Under the pieces are notes generated by a model. That model did no database searches, was not told where the DNA came from, and saw only the letters and a program-made list of their open reading frames with translations. DNA of 64,000 nucleotides from Sepiola atlantica (lineage: Eukaryota; Mollusca; Cephalopoda; Sepiida; Sepiolidae), in the NCBI GenBank assembly GCA_963556195.1, contig OY744529.1, positions 55,281,483 to 55,345,482 on the forward strand. Reading direction: 5' to 3'. This document shows positions 10,914 through 23,459 of this stretch, piece after piece. The position numbers and the translations under genes were made by a program. Each line of letters starts with the position of its first letter. Position 1 is the stretch's first letter.

Positions 10914-11511
10914 TAGTATCAACTTAAGTGAATCAAAGAACCCCACGCGTTCCGTCTAGCCGAGGCATGAGATTTGAGGAAATTTGGGTCCATTAACATG
11001 AGCTGACACAGTAAGTTTTTTAACCAGAGCTCATCTTGCAATTAAACATTGTGAGAGAGAATGTTTAATGAGATTTTATGCTGTGAAAAAGAAATGGGAA
11101 ATTTAGTTGGCTTATCTACTAAATATGGCTATCTGATGTCATTCTTCCGGAAAATATGATTTTTTTTTATTTTGTGCTATCAGACTTTGCCTTTTGGGGC
11201 TCTAGTCCTAACATATGTGCAAAGGTGTAGCAAGATGTTTGTATAAATCAGAATCTGTATACAGTAGATGTATTTACACGCAGCATACACTGTTCAAGTG
11301 AACAGTGTAGGCATAATAGCTAACAAATTGATAATAATTAACGCAGGCATACTTCACATAGAAACTGATACACACACATACATTGATAGATGCACTCGAG
11401 ACAGATTAAAACTGATGAATTTTACAAAGGCATAAATATTTTATTGACTTGTTTCAATGTGAGTCGTTCTGTCTGACAGTAACAGTAATGAATATGGAAT
11501 GGTGGTTCCGC
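10912..11511. other. Unassigned DNA
   Basis: Contains a 24-bp perfect palindrome at 11286-11309 (arms TACACTGTTCA). No gene is supported. Confidence 0.5.
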
Positions 11512-11595
11512 AGTATGGCTGGCAGATGTGACTTAATGGTTAGGGGACCGGTGCCTCAACATCGAGGTGTGGGAATCTAAAGGGTGAAGAGTTTG
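11512..11595 (+). repeat. Diverged tRNA-derived SINE head
   Basis: GATGTGACTTAATGGTTAGG resembles the A-box region of octopus-type tRNA SINEs, and CATCGAGGTGTGGGAATC follows at B-box distance, but the GGTTCGA core is lost. A weak call from sequence pattern alone. Confidence 0.45.
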
Positions 11596-13069
11596 AGTTG
11601 AAATTGGATTCAGCGCTGGTCAGAAGATATGACTACAAGTAAAAAAGTAAGGGAATATTAGTTAGAAAAAAGTGAAGAAGGAAGTAAAATTATTTGAAAG
11701 AAATGGACAAGAATATATGAAGAAAGAAAAGGGGGAAAAGTTATGTGAAAAACAAGAATCAATATTAGAGGACAAACAATTAGTGACACAGATGATGTAA
11801 GCATTTGAAAAAAAAACAGCAGTTAAAATCGCAGGACCAAAACGAAATGAAAAAGGAATGCAAACACGAATACAAAGTAAAAAGGTTGAAAATTAATCGA
11901 AAAACTGATGAATTCTCTTTAAAAATGTGAAATTCAAGAGGATATTTATATGAACAAGAATGCAGTTTTTAAAAAGGAGGGCACAGGACGTGATAAGAAA
12001 AATGAAAAGTCAAGTGTCCACAATGTTAGAGAGAGAAACTTGTCTCTTGTCTAATCATTTCGTTTTACTTTCATTTTATTTATTTTACTCTTCTTTTATA
12101 TTAAGTCGACGATTTATTCATTCATTTATCATGAGACACTTCAATATATTTACAGTTCCCACTGCACACACACAGACACACAGACACACACACACATATA
12201 TATATATAATTATATAAAGTTAGGTATGTGTATATGTTCATATGTTTTATGTAGAGGATTCACTCCTAAACTAATCAATCGATTATTATGAATTTTGAAA
12301 CACAGCTGCTAGGCGTAAGGTTGCGTAATGTGGGCTATATTGAGTTTAATTTAGCTTTATGCAAAACGGTTAAAAAGTGGTGGAAGCTCTTTGCGTGAAT
12401 TCAGATTGCTTCGACCTTTTGGAAATTTTAACACTAGGCATCAATTAATAAATATTCCCAAATTTTCAGTTTATTTGGCGTATTTTAAAGGGGGTTTAAA
12501 GGACACAATCCACCATTTAAAAATTCAAATATTTCAGATTTGCATTGAATTTAATTCAGTCATCGGACACCAACTAAGCAAGATTTCTTGAAGTTGATTT
12601 TCCAAAGACTTCGTAAGCATAAGCCTTAAATTTGAAACATTTTCTAGAATCAAAATTATGTTATTTGAATTTTGACTAAAATTGGAATAAGGATTCTATA
12701 CCCTGATTTTAATCTTCGTATATATACCTACTAAAAATTGTTTGCTTGCCGTTAAACATGGTATGCTTGTATTTGTAAACACGCGCGTTTATGAACAAAT
12801 TAGTGTAGGTAAGGTTAGGGTTCATCACCGTTCTTAAATTTACTTTTTAAAGAAAGAATGAAACGGAATTTAAACACGTAATCTTCACAATAAAACGTCG
12901 TTTAATTGCAATTGTTTATATAGAGATCATGTATCGGTTTAAAAATGTGTCCAAAGATATGAGAAAAGGATACAATAGACACTTTGGAAATGTGATTTTT
13001 TATATTTTGTCACAAACATTTGAGTAAAAAAGCTAATGTATTTAATGTCTATAAATATTTTTCATCTCC
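11596..13069. other. AT-rich DNA with a short CA/TA microsatellite
   Basis: A CACACA...TATATA stretch lies at about 12163-12210. The remaining sequence has only short, compositionally trivial open frames. No RNA gene is seen. Confidence 0.5.
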
Positions 13070-13557
13070 CCTTTATATTATATAAAGGGAAAATTTATGT
13101 ATGTATGTATGTATGTATGTATGTATGTATGTATGTATGTATGTCCAGCTAAGGCTCCCAAGATACTTGACAGAATTCATAAAGTTCAGCTTTCGGACAC
13201 ATGATATCTAAAAATTGGAAAAAACATCCATTTCTTCGTGCCGAACTGACACGGAACCTTTCGAGAGGGGTACCAAATTTCATCAGAATTCATTTTTTTA
13301 ACCGTGATCTAAATATACATCGAGGGGGGGCGGCCGGGAAGACAGAGATAGTACTTACTTTTGCCTGGGGCAACGGGGAGAGGGAGATAGAGAGGGACAG
13401 GGGCGACCGGAGAAGACACACTGCAGAGAGGAGGGGGGGGTCGCCCGTTGGGTTAGATTTAGGGGATGAAGGGGCGACCGCTAAGAGAGAGATATAATTA
13501 CACTTTTTCCTGCATAAAGGGGGAACAGCCCCGCGCAACGCCGGGTACCCTTGCTAG
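13070..13557 (+). mobile_element. Helitron/Helentron-like non-autonomous element
   Basis: The right end is CCCGCGCAACGCCGGGTACC, a potential short hairpin, followed by TTGCTAG and a T, the CTRR-before-T arrangement of Helitron 3' ends. The body carries an (ATGT)n microsatellite at 13097-13144 and GC-rich sequence, features common in Helentron-type non-autonomous elements such as DINE-1 and the bivalve pearl family. The left boundary, near TATTATATAAAGGGAAA, is a guess. No Rep/helicase is encoded. Confidence 0.55.
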
Positions 13558-15109
13558 TTTTGTTCACTAAAAGGAAATATATCTTCACAAAAAAGTTATA
13601 CTACTAAACTGATAAAAGAATCACAAAACATTCGAGTCTTTAATGTATATGATATCAATCAGCTATATTATAATTTATTGAAAATTAGAAAATAAATAAA
13701 TATATAAATAATAATAATAATGATAATAAAAATAATAGTGAAAATATAAAAATAAAGAATAATTAATAATAATAAGTGAAAAAACTTGTAGTTTAATAGT
13801 TTTTTGTTTACTTATAAATTCTTTGTTTTTAAAAGAATTTATAATAATAAAAAGTTAAATATTAGATGCTATAAGTTAGATCTGTTATATATTAAGTAAA
13901 TAAAGAAAATTAAAATTAAAAATTGAAATTAGAAATTTAAAAGGGATACTTAATACAACAAATTATGTTGGAATGCGAAAAATCGAATCCGTTGAAATCA
14001 TCGTTGAAATAAACCCCGAACATATTTAAGCAGATTGGTAAACTTTAAAATAATGAAATAACGAATTAGCGATGTTATCATTGAATAAATCATTGTTTAA
14101 TCAATATTTTCACACAAAAATAATATAATTGCAAAGGATATTTTATGTGATTTTAATGATTAGAGTTTCTGAGAAAATTAAAAAGGCGATATAATTATAT
14201 TTCTCTTTTACACATAAACGTGTCATCATCAGCGTGAGAAATTATTTTTTATAATCTTGAAAATAAACAATAAATTGAACAAAATGAGGATCAGGATCAT
14301 TACGAAAAACAGAGTTTAAAAAATTGAATAATTTCTACTAACGATTGAGTAGAAAGCTGTTCTGTAATAAACAGGTGAGATTTGCCACTCACTCCCACAC
14401 CGCCGTCCAAATTTTATTTTTAGAGATTCAACGATTTCATTAATTTAACATTTCATCGTCAATTATTTAGAAAAATAAAACATTAGTTTGTATTTATTTT
14501 GTTATTTTTTAATTAATAAATATTTAAAAAGTAAAATCAATTATTTATCAATAAATAAATAGAATTAAAATGTGACATTTTCTTTCAAAATTGAATTCTA
14601 TGAATAAATAATTGTTTTAACTCTTTTTCAATGAATAAATTTTCAGTGTAGTCACTGACATTAAATTACTTTTTTACACTTAAAATAAAACACTGCACTT
14701 TTAACTTTATTTTAAAAAGAATTAATGTAATTTATTGTTACGACACGTTAAGAATAAATCGAGTAACTAAAGTTTTTAATCATTATGTAAACAAAATTGA
14801 TAAAATTGACGCAGTTCGTAACGTAAAAAATCTGTTTTAAAGGTTTATTTAAAATTCTAAGGAAAAATATTGATAAAAAGACGTGTCAATAATTTCAGAG
14901 TATTACTGAATTAAAAACAAGTACCAAGTTAAATATGAATCTTTTTAGATTAAAATAAAAAAATCTTAATTGCGTACATTCATAAATATTCTAATTCAAT
15001 AAGTATTTCTTTTTTATTACAAAAATATAAGGGTACTTAAACCAATTAAATTTCTTTATAACCTTAAAAAGAAATTAATGGATAATAATTTTTCAATTTC
15101 TATAAACTA
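13558..15109. other. Very AT-rich DNA, nothing recognised
   Basis: About 1.5 kb dominated by A/T runs, with stop codons frequent in all frames and no repeat unit or RNA motif found. Confidence 0.55.
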
Positions 15110-15345
15110 CTAGCGGGGCTACCCGGCGTTGCTCGGGGTCATAAAAACATATAATTGAAGAAAAATCGCGTGTGTAACATCTTTATATTAAAACTTCTAT
15201 TTCTGTCCCTCTCTCTATAGCCGTCTCTTTATCTTTCTACTTTTCTCTTCCCTGGTCGCCCCATTTCACCGCTACTTTCTAATGTTGCCTTTTGCGAAAG
15301 CTGTTTCTTCCCCACCATTTCATCCTACGTTTCCCAGGGCAATAA
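15110..15345 (-). mobile_element. Helitron/Helentron-like 3' end, reverse orientation
   Basis: Read on the minus strand the segment ends GCAACGCCGGGTAGCCCCG then CTAG before a T at 15109, the same terminal pattern as 13557. Inner sequence also resembles that element (GGGGCGACC, GAGAGAGGGACAG on the minus strand). It abuts the 35-bp minisatellite, which may be part of the same element. Confidence 0.55.
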
Positions 15346-15409
15346 TATGACTTATTTCTATAAAAAGTACCACCTCTGTCTGCGCCTTGTATATAAGTAC
15401 TTATCTCCA

Positions 15410-16615
15410 CCCCGGTGTTCATACTATATACGTATCTATTGCCACCCCGGTGCGCATACTATATACGTACCTATCGCCGCCCCAGTGCACATAATATATA
15501 CATACCTTTCGCAACCCCCGTGCAGATACTATATAAGTACCTATCGCCGCCCTGGGTGCAGATACAATATAAGTACCTATCGCCGCCACGGTGCGAATGC
15601 TAAATACGTACCAATCCCCGCCCCGGTGCAAATGCTAAATACGTACTTATACCACCCCGGTGCGAATGCTAAATATATAGCTATTGCCGCCCCAGTGTGC
15701 ATACTGCATAAGTACCTATCACTGCCCCAATGCAAATACTAAAAATGTACATATCGCTGCCCTGGTGCGAATGCTAAATACGTACCTATCGCTGCCCCGG
15801 TGCGAATGCTAAATACGTACCTTTCGCCGCCCTGGTGCCCGTTATATATATATATGTACCTATCGCCGCACCGCTGCACGTGCTGTATACGTACCGATCG
15901 CCGCCCCGGAGCGCATGCTAAATACATACCTATCACCGGCCCGGTGCACATGCTATATACGTACTTTTTGCCGTCCATGTGCACATGCAATATACGTACC
16001 TATCGCCACCCCTGAATGCTAAATACGTACCTATCGCTGCCCCTGTGCGAATGCTTAATATGTACCTATCGCCTCCCCGGTGCGAATGCTAAATACATAC
16101 CTATCGCCCACCCGGTGCGAATGCTGAATACGTACCTATCGCCGCCCTGTTGCGCGTGCTATATACGTACCTATCGCCGCCCCGTTGCGCATGCTATATA
16201 CGTACCTATCCCCACCCCACTGTGCGTGCTATATACGTACCGATCGCCGCCCCGGAGCGCATTCTAAATACATACCTATCACCGGCCTGGTGCACATGCT
16301 GTATACGTACTTATTGTCGTCCATGTGCACATGCTATATACGTACCTATCGACGACCCAGTGTGCATACTACATATGTACATATCGCTGCCTCAGTGCGA
16401 ATACTAAATATGTACATATCGCCGCCCCGGTGCGAATGCTAAATACGTACCTATCGCCACCCCGGTGTGAATGCTAAATACGTACCTATCGGCACCCCTA
16501 TGCACTACTATATACGTACCTATTGCTACTCCAGTGCACATACTATGTATATACATATCGCCGGCCCGGTGCGCATACTATATTCGTACCTATCGCCGCC
16601 CTAGTGCGATACTAT
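15410..16615. repeat. 35-bp minisatellite, ~34 copies
   Basis: A 35-bp unit containing TACGTACCTATCGCCGCCCC and GGTGCGAATGCTAAA or GGTGCGCATACTATA. Start phases at 15431, 15466, 15501 and 15536 give the exact period. Because 35 is not a multiple of three, short Y/P/C-rich open frames appear in several frames on both strands and are not genes. Confidence 0.95.
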
Positions 16616-16619
16616 ATTT

Positions 16620-16790
16620 TTTTGGCACCACCTAAGAAAACTTTTTTTTTCATCCTCCCACATACTTAGAAATATTTTTAATTTAAAATAAAATAAAAAT
16701 TTAACACCCCTCTAAAGAAAATTTTTTTTTTACCCTTCCCCATACATAGAAATATTTTCAGTTAAAGAAAGGAAAAAAATTTCCGAGGTG
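16620..16790. repeat. Two-copy repeat
   Basis: Two diverged copies of a unit with CTAAGAAAACTTTTTTTTT (or AAAGAAAATTTTTTTTTT), then CC(C)ACATACTTAGAAATATTTT, starting near 16627 and 16710. Confidence 0.65.
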
Positions 16791-16794
16791 CCTC

Positions 16795-17430
16795 GGTCAT
16801 ATCAAAGAACCATACTGCAGAAGCCTCCGGGTCCTATATTGTAGAAGCACCCCTGGTGCTGGGTCCTATACTGTAGAAGAACCCCTGGCCGCTATACTGC
16901 AGAGCACCCATGGCCCCTATTCTTCATAGGCCTCCGGGTCCTATATTGTAGAAGCACCCCCGGTACTGGGTCCTATATTGTAGAAACACCCCTGGTACCT
17001 ATACTGGAGAAGCACCCCTAGTCCCTATACTGGAGAAGCACCCATTGTCCCTATTCTGCAGAAGCCTCCGGGTCCTAAATTTAGAAGCACCCCTGGTGCT
17101 GGGTCCTATATTGTAGAAGCACCCTTGGTCCCTATACTGGAGAAGCACTTATATTCCTAGGGACCGTTATACTTTAGAAGCACCTACATTCCTGGGGGAC
17201 CGTCATACTTTACAAGCATCAACATTTGTGGGGACCGTTATACTGTAGAAGCACCAATATTTCTAGGGATCGTTATACTTTAGAAGCACCAACATTCCTG
17301 TTGACCGTAATACTTTAGAAGCATCAACATTCCTGGGGACCATTATACTTTAGAAGCAACATTCCTGTGGGACCGTTATACTGTAGAAGCACCAATATTG
17401 CTAGGGACCGTTATACCTCAGAAGCATCTA
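16795..17430. repeat. Degenerate 31-36-bp minisatellite
   Basis: About 18 copies of a unit around TAGAAGCACC, followed either by CCTGGTGCTGGGTCCTATA in the left half or by AACATTCCTGGGGACCGTTA in the right half. The right half has a 35-bp period (for example 17246, 17281, 17316). It is a different family from the preceding array. Confidence 0.88.
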
Positions 17431-17689
17431 CATTACTTTGCAAATCAAGTAGGCCTCCTGAGAACTACTGACATCACTCTTACCGGTTGCCTTCCTATGT
17501 TGTTATTGATGCATCCGGACAGAAGTTATGGGATGACCTGATACAACCGGACACAATTTAGGGCAAGACGGGTACATCCGGCAAGGGATTATGGAGCATG
17601 TTTAGTGAGTCAGCATTTTTATAAAGTTATTACATAAATAGATTGGATAATTTCCAAATTACTACTGATAAACGTTGAAAAAATGGATC
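17431..17689. other. Unique spacer between arrays
   Basis: No gene or repeat is recognised. Confidence 0.5.
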
Positions 17690-19065
17690 ATGGATATGTA
17701 TATGTATCATGTATATGTATCATGTATATGTATCATGTATATGTATATGTATCATGTATATATATCGTGTATCATGTATATGTATATGTATCATGTGTAT
17801 GTATCATGTATACGTATATGTATCATGGATATGTATCATGTATCGTGGATATGTATATGTATCATGTATCATGGATATGTATAATGTATCATGTATCATG
17901 GATATGTATCATGTATCATGGACATGTATCATGGATATGAATCATGTATCATGGATATGAATCATGTATCATGGATATGTATTATGGATATGTATCATGT
18001 ATATGTATATGTGTCATGTATCATGTGTATGTATCATGTATATGTATATGTATCATGGATATGTATCATTTATCATGTATCATGGATATGTATCATGGAT
18101 ATGTATATGTATCATGTATCATGGACATGTATCATGGATATGTATCATGTATCATGGATATGTATTATGGATATGTATCATGTATCATGGATCTGTATCA
18201 TGGATATGTATCATGGATATGTATCATGTATCATGGATATGTATCATGTATCATGGATATGTATCATTGATATGTATCATGTATCACTGATATGTATATG
18301 TATCATTGATATGTATCATATACCATGGATAGGTATCATGGATATGTATCGTGTATCAAGGATATGTATGATGGATATGTATGATGGATATGTATCATGT
18401 ATCATGGATATGTATCATGTATCATGGATATCTATCATGTATCATGGATATGTATTATGTATCATTGATATGTATCATAGATATGTATCATGGATATGTA
18501 TCATGTATCATAGATATGTATCATGTATCATATATATGTATCATATATCATCGATATGTATCATGTATATATATCATCGATATGTATCATGTATCACGGA
18601 TATGTATCATGGATATGTATAATTTATCATTGATATTTATTATGTATATGTATCATTTATCATGGATATGTATCATGTATTATGGATATGTATCGTGAAT
18701 ATGTATCAGGGATATGTATCATGGATATCTATCATGGATATCTATCATGTATCATGGATATGTATCATGATATGTATCATGGATATGTATCATGTATCAT
18801 GGATATGTATAATGTATCATGGATATGTATCATGGATATGTATCATGTATAATGGATACGTATCATGTATCATAGATATGTATCATGTATCATGGATATG
18901 TATCATGGATATGTATCATGTATCATGGATATGTATCATGGATATGTATCATGTATCATGGATATGTATCATGGATATGCATCATGTATCATGTGTCATA
19001 GATATGTATCATGTATCATTAATATGTATCATGTATCATAGATATGTATCATGTATCATAGATAT
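17690..19065. repeat. ATGGATATGTATC / ATGTATC minisatellite
   Basis: About 1.38 kb made of 13-bp ATGGATATGTATC and 7-bp ATGTATC subunits, often alternating as a 20-bp composite. Long plus-strand open frames reading Y-H-G-Y-V-S-C-I-M-D-M are produced by the repeat itself. Confidence 0.95.
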
Positions 19066-19069
19066 TCTT

Positions 19070-20250
19070 AATAATTTTAAATCCCCACATGATGATCTTC
19101 ATCATTTTCAATCCTCTCATGATGTTCTTCATTATTTTAATCCCCTCATGGTATTCTTCATCCATTTCAATCCCTTCATGATGTTATTCATCATTTTGAA
19201 TCACCTCATGGTATTCTTCATCATTTTCAATCCCCTCATGATATTCTTCATTATTTTCAATCCCCTCATGGTATTCTTAATCATTTTCAATCCTCTCATA
19301 ATATTATTCATCATTTTCAATCCCCTCATGATGTTCTTCATCATTTTCAATCCCCTCATGATGTTCTTCATCATTTTCAATCCTCTCATGATGTTTTTCA
19401 TCATTTTCAATCCTCTCATGATATTCTTCATCATTTTCAATCCCCTCATGATATTCTTCATCATTTTCAATCCTCTCATGGTATTCTTCATCATTTTCAA
19501 TCCTCTCATGATATTCTTCATCATTTTCAATCCTCTCATGATATTCTTCATCATTTTCAATCCTCACATGATATTCTTCATCATTTTCAATCCTCACATG
19601 GTATTCTTCATCATTTTCAATCCTCTCATGATATTCTTCATCATTTTCAATCCTCTCATGATGTTCTTAATCATTTTCAATCCTCTCATTATGGTCTTCA
19701 TCATGTTTAATCCTTTTATGATATTCTTCATCATTTTCAATCCTCTCATGATATTATTCATCATTTACAATCCCCTCATGGTATTCTTCTTCATTTTCAA
19801 TCCCTTCATGATGTTATTCATCATTTTGAATCACCTCATGGTATTCTTCATAATTTTCAATCCTCTCATGATATTCTTCATCATTTTCAATCCCCTCATG
19901 GTATTCTTAATCATTTTCAATCCCCTCATAATATTCTTCATCATTTTCAATCCCCTCATGATGTTTTTCATCATTTTCAATCCTCTCATGATATTCTTCA
20001 TCATTTTCAATCCCCTAATGATATTCTTCATCATTTTCAATCCCCCATGATATTCTTCATCATTTTCAATCCCCTCATGATGTTCTTAATCATTTTCAAT
20101 CCTCTCACCCTATTATTCATCATTTTCAATCACTTCATAGTATTCTATTAATCATTTTCTATCCTCACATGGTATTCTTCATCATTTTCAATCCTCTCAT
20201 GGTATTCTTCATTATTTTCAATCCCATCATGATATTTTTCCTCATTTTCA
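19070..20250. repeat. 30-bp minisatellite, ~39 copies
   Basis: The 30-bp unit is CATGATATTCTTCATCATTT followed by TCAATCCTCT. Because 30 is a multiple of three the array stays open on both strands for hundreds of codons (plus: FNPLMIFFII; minus: MMKNIMRGLK), with no other coding evidence. An internal 630-bp (21-unit) duplication is visible: the variant TCCCTTCATGATGTTATTCA occurs at 19171 and again at 19801. Confidence 0.95.
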
Positions 20251-20401
20251 ATCGCCAAATACAAGGAGGCCTCTAGAGCTATACTAAAATAACTCTCGCT
20301 TATTCCCCTCCCTTTTATCAGGGCAATAGTCCCAAGCAAAATGAAAAAAAAAACAATAATAACGTGACGATAGCATAAAATAATATCCGAACCTATCACT
20401 A

Positions 20402-20431
20402 TGACGTCATGTACCTATCTATGTGACGTCA
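20402..20431. promoter_or_regulatory. Two palindromic CRE-like sites
   Basis: TGACGTCA occurs at 20402-20409 and 20424-20431, 22 bp apart start to start, within a short partial duplication (TGACGTCATGTRC). This is the CREB/ATF consensus. No transcription unit is visible beside it. Confidence 0.4.
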
Positions 20432-20629
20432 TGTGCACAAGATAACAGTAAAAATCGTGATCACATTAAACGAAAAAATGGCTATTTGACCCCTTAAAAA
20501 TGAATTTTTTAAAAAATTTTTCGATATTATTTTCTCGAGGTTAATATAATACCTAATTCGGAGGTGTTTGTTTAGTATTTTAAAAGCATTAGCGTTACAT
20601 ACATATCACAGATTTTTGCCTTATATATA

Positions 20630-20691
20630 TTGAGATGAGATTGAGATGAGATGAGATGAGATGAGATGAGATGAGATGAGATAAGATGAGA
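20630..20691. repeat. (GAGAT)n microsatellite
   Basis: About twelve 5-bp units with single interruptions. Confidence 0.95.
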
Positions 20692-21454
20692 TTACAAAAC
20701 TATTTTTATATATAACGTTAATAATTATAAATTATTACATTTTTGTCTTCATTATATTCTGCATAGCGAAAGTCAATCGGTAAACAAAATCGTTTCCGAT
20801 TGACTGATGCCGGATTTGACTAGACTATGACTTTTTGGGAGATAATTTTGCTAATTTTTAGTAAAACGTAGGAAAGTTTTGTTTGAATTCAGTATCTTAT
20901 GATTTTAATTCAAAAATTATGTTTCAAATAGTTCCAGAAAACTTATATTTATCTTTCAGAAGAGTTTTATAAGTAATTCCTTCAAAGTTCAAAATTCACT
21001 GAATTTTTTTTTAGTTGTCGTGATAACATTTTTCATTATATATTTTTTTCTCATGTAAATATACATTTTTTCATTTAGAGATTAAGATTAGATTTTTATC
21101 TTTCAAACACAATCAAAGTTTACAGGAAAACTAATTAAAAATAATGATAAGCGCTTTTTAATAATCATGGTCCGTACAAGACAGCCATTTTTGTACGTAC
21201 CTATAATTCACACATTTAATATTATAAATTATCTATTTAATAATAATAATCCAAATGATGTAATATAAACACAACATTTATTCACGTTGTTGTTCTGCCA
21301 GCTTCTTTTAAAGATCTTTTTTATTATTTTTTTAACTTGTAAAAGAAAGTGCTGTCTTCATTCAAAAGGTAGCATTGGTAGGGCATAAACCAAAGAGGTG
21401 AGAAAAAAGAAAAGACTTGGAATAAACCTTCAACATTTTGAAAGGCTTGTGATG
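20692..21454. other. AT-rich DNA, nothing recognised
   Basis: No feature beyond homopolymer runs. Confidence 0.5.
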
Positions 21455-23459
21455 TAGGGTTGGATTAAGTGAATTAGTGAATCCACTGTTTTTCACACAT
21501 ATGTGAGAAGTGGAAGTCTTAGGCTTTGGTGTCAGATCTTTTTTGATTTTGATTTTTGCTGTCTGTGTGAACTGATAGTGAAAAAAATGTCAAAATAAAT
21601 AAAGAGTGGATAGGGAGATAGAAGAAAAGTATAATAATAAACAAATAATAAAAAAAGATTCTTGGTTAATGAAACAGTTTAGTTACATTTTCATTTTCTT
21701 AGAGACAACTACTCTCAGAAAGACTAGAGAAAATTTTGACCAAAATAAATGTAAGTGCATATATACCTTTTTGTGAACTTTATTTGAAAGAAATTTAAAA
21801 TGTGTTTTAAGAAAAAAATAATTACTAATAGTAATTTTTAATTATTAAACTTTGGCCACTTAGTTGCTAAGCCCCCTTCTAATATGTTTAAATAACTGAA
21901 AATCGTGGGGTCCAATTTATTTTTTCATTCATGTTTGTTTTACTTTAACACTTGTGGCTTTTTGCACGGTAAATACATAATCTTGAAGAACTTTATTCAT
22001 TGTTTTTTTTTAAATTTTACAACAAAATAACAAATAACAATTAACACAACTTTACATTTTGTTTAAAGAAGCTAAAACTAAACGAGAAGTAGACTTTCTT
22101 AGAAAACATCGAGACATAATGTGTTTTTCTTAAATTTTTTTATTTTACACCAAATGTATGTTTTTGTTTTTCATTTTAACCGATAGAAGGCATTGCTCGT
22201 AGAGTCATCAGTTTCAGTTTTAATTTTTGCGCTCACAAACGTGTGCATGCGAATATGCAGGGGGGGGGGGGCTTACGATAAGTTTTTACCAAAATGAGCG
22301 AGAAACTCCAACTGTACTTCATCTACAATAGAACCTAGTTTTTACTTCTTTATAACTAAAACTTAATTTATTTACTATTTTTATTTTATTTTACTTAAGC
22401 TACACTATATTGTCATTTCGATTATTTTCAAATTACCAGCATGGACAATCGTGAAGGAGACAGACACAGAAATCGTACAAGAACTTAGAAGTCCGGGGTT
22501 CTAAAAGACGTAAAGTGAAAAAAGCAGCAATAAAATGTGCAGAAAAATTGACAAAGGTAAGAAAATTGGACCAGTTCATCACCGTTCAACCAAAACAAGT
22601 GTCAGAAAAGAGTGAAGAATTTGCAGAAGCAGATCAACCTGAAAATGCTCCACTAGAAATGGTTGATGATTCTAACAAAGGAAATGCAGAAGTAGTAATG
22701 GTTCCAATTGAGGAACATACAAAAATGGAGGCTGAGAGTAGCACATCTTGTGTAGAAGCTGAAAGAAGCTGGCAATGACATTGGATTTTGGCCATCCATT
22801 ATTTCGGATCAGATGCGGGAATACTGGCTGAAAATTAGTGTAATAATAGTTCAACATTGTAAAAGAAAGTTTGTTTTCTGCACACTCGCTGCAACCTAAA
22901 AAGGACCGCACTATTCCAAGAATGTGCATGCTTGGACTCTTCAGTCATCAAAATCATAATGGGGAAGTCATAACTAGGAACTGGTTATGCTTTTCCTCCT
23001 TTAATGGATGTGTTTATTGCTTCACGTGCATATTGATGTGCTTAAATACAGCAAAATCTGAGTCTTCTCAGCTTTCGTCTAATGGATTTTGTGATTGAAA
23101 CATTCACAAGAACATCTACATAGTCATAAGCAGTCAACGGAACATCGGAAGGCTACGATTACTTTCGATAGGAGGTTAAAAGCAATTGGGCGAATTGATA
23201 CGAAGTTGACACAACACTAGAGCATCTAAAGCAGTACAATAAATCAGTGTTGAAACGAATAGTTAGTATTATTAAATTTATTGCTGTGCGCGGCTTAGCA
23301 TTTAGAGGAGACAACGAATTGATTGGACCACCTGGAAATGGATATTTGCGTCGTATTCTTCCAGTACGACGAATTCTTGTACAGCATATCGAAACTGAAG
23401 CCAATCGGGGCAAGGGACACACAAATTACACTGGACAACAAATTTCAGAAAACATTTAT

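Noticed and set aside
11286..11309. 24-bp perfect palindrome as an operator-like site
   Set aside because: An isolated short palindrome in 64 kb of AT-rich DNA with no nearby gene is weak evidence.
13201..13538. Open frames of 82-98 codons on both strands in GC-rich sequence
   Set aside because: They lie within the Helitron-like element, overlap each other in antisense and match nothing recognised.
18662..20050. 462-codon plus-strand open frame, and 119- and 97-codon minus-strand frames
   Set aside because: They are translations of 20-bp and 30-bp tandem repeats. A unit length divisible by three and lacking stops keeps them open; there is no domain and no start context.
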